This document shows, one piece after another, positions 35,162-43,834 of a stretch of 48,697 bases of DNA. Made by a program: the position numbers and the translations under genes. How positions within the stretch are numbered: position 1 is the stretch's first letter; each line of letters starts with the position of its first letter. Location of the stretch: NCBI GenBank assembly GCA_947460175.1, contig CANHGW010000021.1:1-48697 (forward strand), in the 5' to 3' direction. This DNA comes from Bacteroidota bacterium. Its GTDB lineage: Bacteria; Bacteroidota; Bacteroidia; Chitinophagales; Chitinophagaceae. The notes under the pieces are model-generated. The model was not told where the DNA came from. It searched no databases and was given only the letters and a program-made list of their open reading frames with translations.

Positions 35162-35880
35162 AAAAGCAAATTCAATTCAGGATAGGTATAGGGTTCCAAT
35201 ACTTCTTTTACATTAGTAGGTGCATTGCGAGAGGATACCAATGGATTGATAGTATAATATTGCATTTCGTCATCAGCGTAAGGCAAACACAGTTGCTCTA
35301 TTTCATCTTTTGATATTGTATGATTGAGCCATCGATTTTCATCCTCCTTTTTCAAAATGACGGGCATCCTCTTTTTTGTATTATGAATCATACTCATTGT
35401 TTCATTCGCTTCAGTAGTCAATATCGAAAATGTATCGATTAACTCGCCTGTTTCCTTGTTCAACCAACTTTCTGCTATACCAGCCATGGCAAATAAGTCT
35501 GTATGTTTGAGCGAAATAAAATAGGGGATTTTTTTCTTACTCACCTCACGCCATTCGATAAATCCTGTACTAGGCACAAGGCATCTGCTATGTTGTATTG
35601 CATTTCGAAAGGAAGGTTTTTCAAACGCAGTTTCACTTCGTGCATTGAGATTAAAACTTCTGATTTTTTTCATCTCTTCATTGGATTTAACCCAAGATGG
35701 TATTAACCCCCATTTTTTCAAACACAATACACCGGGTGACCCCATCGACACAATAGGCCAATCAAGAAATGTAAATCCATTACCATGAAATATTTCCGAA
35801 TACAAGTCATCTTCAACTTCAACATTAAAATGTTTAGCTACCTCCTTGGGTTTCTTTTTAACTGTATTATGAAAACACAT
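35158..35880 (-). CDS. HMCES/YedK-type abasic-site DNA-protein crosslink protein
   Basis: 240 aa. The catalytic cysteine is residue 2 (MCFHNTV), exposed once Met is removed, as the SRAP family requires. The other active-site parts are present: Asn79 in LNARSET (78-84), the Glu109 of GFIEW, and His166 in MIHNTKKRMPVIL with the RMP motif. It covalently shields abasic sites in single-stranded DNA. Historically annotated as SOS response-associated peptidase. Convergent 4-bp overlap with the LEA14-like gene, 11 bp from glnS. Confidence 0.93.
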   Translation of the reverse strand: MCFHNTVKKKPKEVAKHFNVEVEDDLYSEIFHGNGFTFLDWPIVSMGSPGVLCLKKWGLIPSWVKSNEEMKKIRSFNLNARSETAFEKPSFRNAIQHSRCLVPSTGFIEWREVSKKKIPYFISLKHTDLFAMAGIAESWLNKETGELIDTFSILTTEANETMSMIHNTKKRMPVILKKEDENRWLNHTISKDEIEQLCLPYADDEMQYYTINPLVSSRNAPTNVKEVLEPYTYPELNLLF

Positions 35881-35891
35881 TATGCATGAAA

Positions 35892-37556
35892 TTATTTTTT
35901 CATTTCTTTAGCCCAACTATCTTTTAATCCAACAGTTCGATTAAATATGAGATGATCTGATTTAGAATTTTTATCCAAACAGAAATAACCTAAACGAATA
36001 AACTGAAACCTATCCTGCATTGCTGCTTCTTTCAATGCTGGCTCTATATAGGCTGTTGAAATTATTTTTAAACTATCCTCGCTGATAAAATCTTTAAAGT
36101 CACCTTCTTCAGAAGCTGGATTTTCTACATTGAATAATCGATCGTATAATCTTACCTCAGCGGATTGTGCATGGGCACTACTGAGCCAATGCATTGTTCC
36201 TTTTACTTTGATTCCACTTTTATCTTCTCCACTTTTGCTCTCTGGAAAATAAATACAATGCACCTCAGTTACTTGTCCATTTTCATCTGTTTTATAATCG
36301 GTGCATTCAATAATATAAGCATGCTTTAATCGCACTTTCAGGCCAGGGCCAAGTCTAAAATACTTGGGAGGTGGCGATGTCATAAAATCGTCGCGTTCAA
36401 TCCACAATTCTCTTCCAAAAGGTATATCTCTGTGACCTGCATGTTCATCCTCAGGATTATTTTCGGCTGGGAGGAATTCCGTTTTTCCTTCTTCATAATT
36501 CGTGATGATTACTTTGATAGGATCCAATACTGCCATACGTCTTAAAGCTATTTTATTCAAATCTTCACGAACACAAAATTCCAATAAACTAAAATCAATA
36601 ACATTATCACGTTTGGCAATACCTACTTTATCCCAAAACACTCTGATACTTTCAGGAGTAAAGCCTCTTCGTCTAAATCCACTGATGGTAGGCATACGAG
36701 GATCATCCCATGATTCTACAAAATTTTCTTTTACCAATTGCAACAAGCGACGTTTACTGGTGACTGTATAATTCACATTCCCTCTTGCAAATTCATATTG
36801 GTGCGATGGGAATATTTCTAATTTTTCAATGAACCAATCGTATAATTCACGATGTGGTACAAACTCAAGTGTACAAATTGAATGCGTAATTTGTTCTATA
36901 CTATCACTTTGTCCATGTGCAAAATCGTACATTGGATAAATACACCATTTATCTCCTGCTCTATGATGGTGTGCATGTTTGATTCGGTATATCACCGGAT
37001 CTCGCATGAGCATATTTACATGCTTCATATCAATTTTCGCACGCAATACTTTTGCCCCATCGGGAAAGTCTCCATTTTTCATTTGAGAAAATAAATCTAA
37101 ATTTTCTTGCATGCTACGTTCTCTGAAACTATTCGTTACACCAGGCGAAGTGGGTGTTCCTTTTTGAGCAGCTATTTCTTCGGCTGTAGAATCATCAACA
37201 TAGGCTAATCCTTTTTCTATTAACTTAACTGCATAAGCATACAATTGATCAAAATAATCAGATGTATACAACTCCTCATCCCATTGAAATCCCAGCCATT
37301 GAATGTCAGCTTTGATACTCTCTACATATTCAGTTTCTTCTGTAGTTGGATTTGTATCATCAAATCGAAGGTTACATTTCCCATTATATTTTTTAGCAAG
37401 TCCGAAATTCAAACAGATACTTTTTGCATGGCCAATATGCAGGTAACCATTGGGCTCGGGAGGAAATCGGGTAAGGACTCTCCCATTGTGTGTATTGTTT
37501 TCTAGGTCTTTTTCTATAATTTCTTCCAGAAAATTCAGAGATTTCTCTTCGCTCAT
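35892..37556 (-). CDS. glnS: Glutaminyl-tRNA synthetase
   Basis: 554 aa. Class Ic aminoacyl-tRNA synthetase: FPPEPNGYLHIGHAKS carries the HIGH motif. The second signature is TVTSKRRLLQLV, where TSKR replaces the usual MSKR, a mild variant. RFDDTNPTTEETEYVESI and DFAHGQSDSIEQITHSICTLEF are typical of GlnRS rather than GluRS. It charges tRNA-Gln directly, so this organism would not need the transamidation route for glutamine. Own promoter upstream. Confidence 0.97.
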   Translation of the reverse strand: MSEEKSLNFLEEIIEKDLENNTHNGRVLTRFPPEPNGYLHIGHAKSICLNFGLAKKYNGKCNLRFDDTNPTTEETEYVESIKADIQWLGFQWDEELYTSDYFDQLYAYAVKLIEKGLAYVDDSTAEEIAAQKGTPTSPGVTNSFRERSMQENLDLFSQMKNGDFPDGAKVLRAKIDMKHVNMLMRDPVIYRIKHAHHHRAGDKWCIYPMYDFAHGQSDSIEQITHSICTLEFVPHRELYDWFIEKLEIFPSHQYEFARGNVNYTVTSKRRLLQLVKENFVESWDDPRMPTISGFRRRGFTPESIRVFWDKVGIAKRDNVIDFSLLEFCVREDLNKIALRRMAVLDPIKVIITNYEEGKTEFLPAENNPEDEHAGHRDIPFGRELWIERDDFMTSPPPKYFRLGPGLKVRLKHAYIIECTDYKTDENGQVTEVHCIYFPESKSGEDKSGIKVKGTMHWLSSAHAQSAEVRLYDRLFNVENPASEEGDFKDFISEDSLKIISTAYIEPALKEAAMQDRFQFIRLGYFCLDKNSKSDHLIFNRTVGLKDSWAKEMKK

Positions 37557-37578
37557 AGTATTCTTCTTATTTTGAAGT

Positions 37579-37586
37579 CAAAAGTA
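37579..37586 (-). promoter_or_regulatory. TAnnTTTG -7 element for glnS
   Basis: The minus strand reads TACTTTTG, 22 bp before ATG 37556. Exact consensus. Confidence 0.5.
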
Positions 37587-37648
37587 CAGAATCATCAACT
37601 ATTTGCACAGTTAAAAATGAACTATTAACTTAGTCGAAAATTTATTGC

Positions 37649-38371
37649 ATGAAAAAAGTATCATTGGCATTACTTAGTTTATTGTTTGTTTTCAATTCTA
37701 CTAAAGCACAGCTTGCGCAAAAAGGTAGTAGTTACCTTCAAATTGGATATGGATTTCCAAGCGCCATGCAATTTATGGGGCAAGTATTCAAATTAGGTGC
37801 TTCTATTGAAACTGATGATGTTACAGCCACCTCTACATTTAAATACAAAGGATTTGGTCCTTTACATTTTAGATATGAATACATGTTGGGAGGACGAGTA
37901 GGTATGGGTTTAAGTGCCAATGCAGAATTTGGTAATTTTAAATTTGTAAACTCATATACTGATATTGACGATAATTATGTAACAAGTACAACCGATTTTA
38001 ATTTCTCTAGTATCAATGGATTGGTACGAACAAATTTTCATTTTTTGAAAAATAGTGAAAAAGCTGATTTGTATTATGGACTCGGATTAGGCTATAGCTA
38101 TACACGTGTAAAATTAAAAGAGACCGTAGAAGGAGAAATACCTGACCCGGAAGACCAAGAATACATCAATGAATTCAATGATTATTTGAATTCAATATTT
38201 AAGTTTTTTCCAGTAGCAGTAGAAAGTGTGTTTGGCGGTCGATTTGCTTTAGGTCAAAATGCAGGTATATACTTTGAAGTAGGTTATTCAAAAGCCTTTG
38301 CACAATTAGGCTTTTTTGCTAAACTTGGCAACCAAAAAGGATATAATCGTAGCAGATGGCAATGGTATTAA
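37649..38371 (+). CDS. Outer-membrane beta-barrel protein
   Basis: 240 aa. Signal peptide at residues 1-20 (KKVSLALLSLLFVFNSTKAQ). Alternating hydrophobic strands and turns run through the protein: SSYLQIGYGFPS, HFRYEYMLGGRVGMGLSANAEFG, YYGLGLGYSYTRVKL, FALGQNAGIYFEVGYSKAF. An acidic loop lies at about residues 164-178. It resembles OmpW/OprF-like small barrels, but I cannot name a family. The stop overlaps the convergent aminotransferase stop by 4 bp. Confidence 0.78.
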   Translation: MKKVSLALLSLLFVFNSTKAQLAQKGSSYLQIGYGFPSAMQFMGQVFKLGASIETDDVTATSTFKYKGFGPLHFRYEYMLGGRVGMGLSANAEFGNFKFVNSYTDIDDNYVTSTTDFNFSSINGLVRTNFHFLKNSEKADLYYGLGLGYSYTRVKLKETVEGEIPDPEDQEYINEFNDYLNSIFKFFPVAVESVFGGRFALGQNAGIYFEVGYSKAFAQLGFFAKLGNQKGYNRSRWQWY

Positions 38372-39657
38372 TCTTTTTTAGCTAAAAAAGATTTAATCCC
38401 TTTTACAAGCTTATCAAGATCTTCTAGGGTAGTATATACATTGGGCGTGATACGAACGCCATGTATATTTTCCCAATTAATTGCGACTGTATGAATTTTG
38501 AAATGTTCCATTAAAAAAGAATCCAACTCTTCGGGCTTTTTACCTTCAATAGCAATATTACATATGGCACAACTAAAGCCTTTTTCCAAAGGGGTATTAA
38601 TAATTACCCCTGGCAAATCTTTGACTTGATCTGTCCAATATTTTTTCAAATAAAACAATCGTTCCTCTTTTCGCTCGGCTCCTATCATATGATAAAAATC
38701 AATAGCCTTTCCAGTAGCTTGTTCAATAAAAAAAGGTCGAGTACCCAACGCTTCAAATTTTCGAATATCATCTTTCTTAGGATCCTCTGTTCCAAAAAGT
38801 GGGTAGATATTTTTTATCTTTTCTTTTCGAATATACATAAATCCTGTACCTATTGAGGATGTCAACCACTTGTGCAAACTTGTACCAAAATAATCACAAT
38901 CCAACTCAGGCAATGTAAATTGAAAATGTGCAAAAGAATGAGCCCCATCTACTAACACTTCAATTCCCATTTCGTGGGCTCGATCTGCAATAGCACGAAC
39001 TGGGAGTATCTGTCCATTCCAATTGATGATATGTGTAATATGTACTATCTTAGTTTTAGTAGTAAATTTTGAAGTATAAGCCTCGGTTAAATAATTATTA
39101 TCCGTAGAAGGTAATTCAAGATTCACCCAGACTAATTTAATACCATCCCGAAGCTCTCGTTGTTTCCATGCATTACACATATTGGGATAATCCTGCTTTG
39201 ACAATACAACTTCATCGCCCGCTTTTAAATCTAATCCAAATATGATAGTTTCCAATGCTTCTGATGCATTGCGATGTAAGGCAATTTCTTCTGCAGATAC
39301 ACCCGACATAGCAGCAAGTCGTTCTCGTAGAGGTTCGCGCCCCATATCAAGCACGCGCCACATATAGTAGCTAGGCGCTTCGTTACTCATGTCATGATAG
39401 CGCTTCATAGCATCCTGCACTATTTTGGGTGAAGGGCTTACGCCTCCATTATTCAAATTGATAATCTCTGAGGATGTTGTAAATGATTGTTGTACATAAT
39501 ACCAAAAATCTTCATCCGAAGCCAATGTTGATGGTGGTATTTGCTCAGCATACGAAAGTGCTTTGTCAAGATCACGACTCCATGCTTTTCGATTAAAAAA
39601 CAATGTGAGCGAAGCCAATCCTGTCGACTTAATGAATGCCCTTCTTGATGGTTTCAT
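38368..39657 (-). CDS. Tat-exported class V aminotransferase-fold PLP enzyme
   Basis: 429 aa. A twin-arginine-type signal opens the protein (PSRRAFIKSTGLASLTLFF). The fold-I PLP core follows: NNGGVSPSPKIVQ, HRNASEALETIIFGLDLKAGDEVVLS, DGAHSFAHF and the PLP lysine in FGTSLHKWLTSSIGTGFMY. The closest known group is the isopenicillin-N-epimerase/cysteine-desulfurase-like branch. Substrate unknown. Export by Tat would fit a cofactor-loaded enzyme working outside the cytoplasm. Near-consensus TAACTTAG upstream is too weak to call. Confidence 0.85.
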   Translation of the reverse strand: MKPSRRAFIKSTGLASLTLFFNRKAWSRDLDKALSYAEQIPPSTLASDEDFWYYVQQSFTTSSEIINLNNGGVSPSPKIVQDAMKRYHDMSNEAPSYYMWRVLDMGREPLRERLAAMSGVSAEEIALHRNASEALETIIFGLDLKAGDEVVLSKQDYPNMCNAWKQRELRDGIKLVWVNLELPSTDNNYLTEAYTSKFTTKTKIVHITHIINWNGQILPVRAIADRAHEMGIEVLVDGAHSFAHFQFTLPELDCDYFGTSLHKWLTSSIGTGFMYIRKEKIKNIYPLFGTEDPKKDDIRKFEALGTRPFFIEQATGKAIDFYHMIGAERKEERLFYLKKYWTDQVKDLPGVIINTPLEKGFSCAICNIAIEGKKPEELDSFLMEHFKIHTVAINWENIHGVRITPNVYTTLEDLDKLVKGIKSFLAKKD

Positions 39658-39868
39658 AGGATGAAAATAATACTCTAAGTTATCGCTTTTTAATATGGTT
39701 TCATAAACATTTTTAAATATGTTGAATCTATATTCTTATTCGATTGCTTCAACATTACATCTGATATTAAATAATAGTTAGTTGAAAAATTAATTAATCG
39801 ATTAATATCTACATCCACTTAGTCAAGTTGCTCATTTATTTACCAATTTCGGAATCTGAAAATAGTAT

Positions 39869-39876
39869 TACCTTTG
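39869..39876 (+). promoter_or_regulatory. TAnnTTTG -7 element for hflX
   Basis: TACCTTTG, 20 bp before the TTG start at 39897. It lies inside the longest open frame (from TTG 39828), which argues that the frame before 39897 is not translated. Confidence 0.5.
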
Positions 39877-39896
39877 TGAATCATACTTATTATACA

Positions 39897-41087
39897 TTGA
39901 TAGAGAAAAAAAAGCAAATCAAAGAAAATGTAAATGCAATCCTTGCAGGATGGTTGCCACAAGGCAAAACTGAGGCCTTGATTACTGAGTACCTCGATGA
40001 ATTATCTTTTCTGGCAGAAACAGCTGGAGCGAATGAAGTAAAACGTTTTTATCAAAAACTTGAACATCCCGATAGCAAGACCTTTTTAGGAAAAGGGAAG
40101 CTTGAAGAAATAAAAAAATACATAGATACACATCAAGTGGATATAGTCATATTCGATGACGAATTGACTGGATCACAACTTGCCAATATCGAAGAAGTAC
40201 TGAAACGAAAAGTGATTGATAGAAGCGATTTGATATTGGACATATTTGCATCACGAGCTAAAACTTCTCAGGCAAAAGTACAAGTAGAGCTTGCACAATA
40301 TCAGTATATACTTCCAAGACTGAAAGGCATGTGGAAACACCTTGAACGACAAGGAGGTGGTATAGGATCAAGAGGGCCGGGTGAAACAGAAATCGAAACC
40401 GATCGTCGTATTATCAAAGATAAAATTTCGCTGCTTCGAAAACGATTATTAGAGATTGACAAACAATCATTTACTCAACGAAAGGAACGTGGTGAATTTA
40501 TTCGTGTTTCATTGGTAGGTTATACGAATGTAGGCAAATCTACTTTAATGCAAGTATTGAGCAAAAGCGAGGTTTTTGCCGAAAACAAATTGTTTGCCAC
40601 CTTGGATACAACCACTCGTAAAGTGGTTTTTGAACGTACCCCTTTTTTACTGAGCGATACGGTAGGATTCATTCGTAAACTTCCGCATCATTTGGTCGAA
40701 AGCTTCAAAAGCACGTTGGATGAAGTACGTGAAGCCGACATCTTATTACATGTAGTAGATATTTCACATCCACAATATGAAGATCAAATAGCTGTTGTTA
40801 AAAATACTTTGCATGATCTAAAAGCAGACGAAAAACCCACCATCATCATTTTCAATAAAATGGATTTGTATGAAAAAAATACATTTGATGAGTGGCTCGA
40901 ACCAGAAGTAAAAGAAGACTTACTCAATCAATTAAAAAAGCATTGGAATCATGAAACTCAAGGTAATGCAATCTTTGTATCTGCCACTGAGAAAATGAAT
41001 ATAGATGATTTACGAAAAGTAATCTTGGATAAAGTAAGAGAAATTTATGCTATACGATATCCATACAAGGATATTTTTTACGAATAG
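39897..41087 (+). CDS. hflX: Ribosome-associated GTPase HflX
   Basis: 396 aa from TTG 39897 (frame open from TTG 39828, no ATG near). The N-terminal HflX domain contains LAETAGANEVKRFYQKLEHPDSKTFLGKGKLEE. RQGGGIGSRGPGETEIETDRR is the family's glycine-rich linker. G1 is GYTNVGKSTL (about 208-217), G3 is DTVGFIRKLPHHLVESF, and G4 is NKMD. It splits or rescues stalled ribosomes with GTP. Starting at 39897 gives the short MIEKKK opening common in this phylum. Convergent with the ftsE-like gene. Confidence 0.93.
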   Translation: MIEKKKQIKENVNAILAGWLPQGKTEALITEYLDELSFLAETAGANEVKRFYQKLEHPDSKTFLGKGKLEEIKKYIDTHQVDIVIFDDELTGSQLANIEEVLKRKVIDRSDLILDIFASRAKTSQAKVQVELAQYQYILPRLKGMWKHLERQGGGIGSRGPGETEIETDRRIIKDKISLLRKRLLEIDKQSFTQRKERGEFIRVSLVGYTNVGKSTLMQVLSKSEVFAENKLFATLDTTTRKVVFERTPFLLSDTVGFIRKLPHHLVESFKSTLDEVREADILLHVVDISHPQYEDQIAVVKNTLHDLKADEKPTIIIFNKMDLYEKNTFDEWLEPEVKEDLLNQLKKHWNHETQGNAIFVSATEKMNIDDLRKVILDKVREIYAIRYPYKDIFYE

Positions 41088-41102
41088 ATTTAAAGAAAAA
41101 TA

Positions 41103-41795
41103 TTAATAAAGTACGCTGGCATTATCCGTCACCATTCCATGTTCGGTACGTAAAATACGAGAACGGAATTTCTGAAGTATGCTATAATCGTGAGTAGCCA
41201 TAATAATGGCTGTACCATAATCAACACAAATTGAATGGAGCAATTGCATGATTTCGTCAGAAGTGTCAGGGTCTAAATTTCCTGTAGGCTCATCGGCCAA
41301 AATTAACTTAGGATTATTCAGCAACGCACGAGCAATATCCACACGTTGTTGCTCACCTCCACTCATCTCATAAGGCATTTTATTGCCTTTTCCTTTGAGT
41401 CCTACTTTCCCCATTACACTGTCTATTTTCTCTTGCATTAAATTTTTATCCGTCCAACCTGTAGCTCTTAATACGAATAATAAATTTTCATTGACGCTTC
41501 GGTCAGTCAATAACTGAAAATCCTGAAATACAATACCAAGATTTCGACGAAGAAAAGGTACATTCTTCCAAGTTAATTGTCGCAAATCAAATCCACAGAC
41601 ATCCCCTTCGCCTTGCAATAATGGAATATTACCATACAATGTTTTTAATAGGCTCGATTTTCCAGTTCCTGTTTTTCCAATGAGGTATACAAATTCACCT
41701 TTATGAATCGTAAGATTTACATCTTTTAATATCAAGGTTGAACCTTGGTAAATTTGTGCATTCTTTAATTGGAGTACAACTTGTGGATCGGCCAT
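41103..41795 (-). CDS. ftsE: FtsE-type ABC ATPase
   Basis: 230 aa. Walker A is [16 protein letters not shown] (39-54), with the Q-loop in FQDFQLL. The signature is [16 protein letters not shown], Walker B is [12 protein letters not shown], and the H-loop is ATHD. The length and the [24 protein letters not shown] pattern are those of FtsE, partner of the membrane protein FtsX in cell-wall hydrolase control. No ftsX is next to it here, which is common in Bacteroidota. Own promoter upstream. A generic MacB-type ATPase is the alternative. Confidence 0.85.
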   Translation of the reverse strand: MADPQVVLQLKNAQIYQGSTLILKDVNLTIHKGEFVYLIGKTGTGKSSLLKTLYGNIPLLQGEGDVCGFDLRQLTWKNVPFLRRNLGIVFQDFQLLTDRSVNENLLFVLRATGWTDKNLMQEKIDSVMGKVGLKGKGNKMPYEMSGGEQQRVDIARALLNNPKLILADEPTGNLDPDTSDEIMQLLHSICVDYGTAIIMATHDYSILQKFRSRILRTEHGMVTDNASVLY

Positions 41796-41814
41796 ATTAA
41801 TAAACTTAAAGAAA

Positions 41815-41822
41815 CAAAAGTA
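41815..41822 (-). promoter_or_regulatory. TAnnTTTG -7 element for the ftsE-like gene
   Basis: The minus strand reads TACTTTTG, 19 bp before ATG 41795. Exact consensus. Confidence 0.5.
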
Positions 41823-41876
41823 ATCTTTCTAAGGAATAAGTTCGAATCCATTCTTTTAAAAAAAACAAAAAACTTA

Positions 41877-43697
41877 TTATCTGTTTAAAATTAGTTTTTG
41901 AGTATACTTTTCTTCACCCGTTTCAAATTCGAGTAAATAAAATCCATTGCTCAAGTTATAAGCATCAAGGTTAATTTCAACCTTTGTTAATTGAACTCCA
42001 GCATCATTTGAATATATTTCAAAACGCTGTCCGGCTAATGAGCTAATGTACACCTTTATGTTCGATGGCTTTTCAAGTTTATAGGACAGTTCAATAGGTC
42101 CATTTGAAGGATTAGGTGATACATTAAAAAAGGCACGATGTTCATCTACATAACCGATTCCACTTGGCACAGGTGTAATGCCTGAGATAGTGACTGTATC
42201 ATATTGAATACGATCACCACAAGGTGTTGTAACCCAAAGTGAAATTATATACGTACCATTGGCAGTATAGGTATGCGATGCAGGATTCTGTGTTTGAAAT
42301 GGAGAATTATCACCAAAGTCCCAAATATAATTTGCGCCAGCAAGAAGTCCTGTACCATCTGCAAGTACTTGTAGCCCTGTTTGCATGGTTGTAAATGAAG
42401 CTGTACTTGCAGGAATCTGTTGTGTAAGCATTATAGGCACTGCAACCAAATTATTGCTATAATCATTATCAGCAAATACACTATCAGGATCTGTAATAGA
42501 AACAATATAATATTCTCCATTACAAATGCTGGCAAGGCTAATTGGTGAATTTAAGCCTGAAGAATAAATATCTAATTTACCTGGAAATATCCCTTGAAAC
42601 TTACCACATCCTGAAAAATATCCTAGTCCATAATTTGTAAATTGATTTGTTTGATCTAAGGTATTACCTACATTGTCTTTACATGCACCAGGATATCCAT
42701 CACATGAAGACAGATTGATTAAACAATAACTTTGTTTGACTGATGTACCTATAATTGGCCAATTACGTGGATTTGGATCAGTTGTTTTTTCTCGCAATGT
42801 AAAATCGGCCCAATTATCTACATGTATGTGACCATGATTTGCATGATAACTCATTAAGCCAGCCGACTTATCATAATAAGTAAGCGTATCATTATTGGCA
42901 TGTTTTTGATAAATACGTTGATGCAATCGTTGTTGTACAGGCATATTGCCGGGACAAGTCGTTTGTGTACAAGGTACTTGTACGAGTCCACAAAAACAAC
43001 TATCAACCGGTCGAACTTCTAAAGGTCCAATACCAATATTTGGTGTTCCATTGCCAATTACGATTGAACCTGCCGATTCAATCATATCATTCGTTATAAC
43101 CAATTCAGAGGATGTCATATCGGGCATCAAATCGCAATCAGTTATACCAGGAGGGCATTGACATGAAGGGCATACAAATACAGTTTGGGGATAAGAAGGC
43201 GGATTACTTCCAAATTCAATACTAACACTATCCAAGGTTCCTACATTAGAAAAAGGATATGTATCCGTCACAAGTAAAAACCAAGTTCCGTTTGGGTTTT
43301 GATTGTTATTTAACAGATTCAAATTTTCCATAGGTTTATACATACCATTGAAAGGAGGTGTACCTTGCTCTATATTATAAAATCCATCATTTCGCAATGT
43401 TGTATTTCTAAAATCGACACCATTTTGCCCTCCAATTGAAGTAAACAATAAAATCTCTGTATTATCTGGTGCTTTTAATTTTACTTGTAATTCCTGATCA
43501 CTCGGATGTGAGATACCTAATTTCACATTGAGCAATCCAAATGTGGAGTTCACAGAATTTGGCAAACCGGAAACTGTTATTGGTATAATCAGGGTTTGGG
43601 CATTCGAGGGAATAGAATAACCTGCATAGTTAACAAATACTTGTGCGTTAAGAATAGTAGATGCAAACAGGAACAACCAAAGTAATTGTTTTTTCAT
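41877..43697 (-). CDS. T9SS-exported P-domain/lysyl-oxidase-like/PKD protein
   Basis: 606 aa. Signal peptide 1-19. Residues ~20-165 resemble a proprotein-convertase P-domain (LGISHPSDQELQVKLKAPD, GTWFLLVTD). Residues ~185-425 match lysyl oxidase: HxxHxHxH at His285/288/290/292 equals the human copper motif (HSCHQHYH), Lys321 in VKQSYCLINLSSCD aligns with human Lys320, and Tyr378 in GIFPGKLDIY aligns with Tyr355, the pair that forms the LTQ cofactor. DNDYSNN parallels the human YTNN end. A PKD domain (~434-505, WDFGD) and a C-terminal T9SS type A sorting domain (~523-606, FNVSPNPSNG to KLILNR) follow. Predicted: extracellular copper amine oxidase on peptidyl or other primary amines. Substrate inferred only. 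Confidence 0.85.
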   Translation of the reverse strand: MKKQLLWLFLFASTILNAQVFVNYAGYSIPSNAQTLIIPITVSGLPNSVNSTFGLLNVKLGISHPSDQELQVKLKAPDNTEILLFTSIGGQNGVDFRNTTLRNDGFYNIEQGTPPFNGMYKPMENLNLLNNNQNPNGTWFLLVTDTYPFSNVGTLDSVSIEFGSNPPSYPQTVFVCPSCQCPPGITDCDLMPDMTSSELVITNDMIESAGSIVIGNGTPNIGIGPLEVRPVDSCFCGLVQVPCTQTTCPGNMPVQQRLHQRIYQKHANNDTLTYYDKSAGLMSYHANHGHIHVDNWADFTLREKTTDPNPRNWPIIGTSVKQSYCLINLSSCDGYPGACKDNVGNTLDQTNQFTNYGLGYFSGCGKFQGIFPGKLDIYSSGLNSPISLASICNGEYYIVSITDPDSVFADNDYSNNLVAVPIMLTQQIPASTASFTTMQTGLQVLADGTGLLAGANYIWDFGDNSPFQTQNPASHTYTANGTYIISLWVTTPCGDRIQYDTVTISGITPVPSGIGYVDEHRAFFNVSPNPSNGPIELSYKLEKPSNIKVYISSLAGQRFEIYSNDAGVQLTKVEINLDAYNLSNGFYLLEFETGEEKYTQKLILNR

Positions 43698-43801
43698 TTG
43701 TTGAATTTTGCAGTAAGATAATACAATATATTAATTTGATTATTAAATTAACATTATCCTTAATTAGAAAAACTTTAACGCCCAAACATCAATTCTAATT
43801 C

Positions 43802-43809
43802 TAATTTTG
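43802..43809 (+). promoter_or_regulatory. TAnnTTTG -7 element for the moxR-batA operon
   Basis: TAATTTTG, 25 bp before ATG 43835. Exact consensus; the -33 side has only a weak TTT. Confidence 0.5.
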
Positions 43810-43834
43810 AGGTTTCTAAAAAAAAGTCATCATT

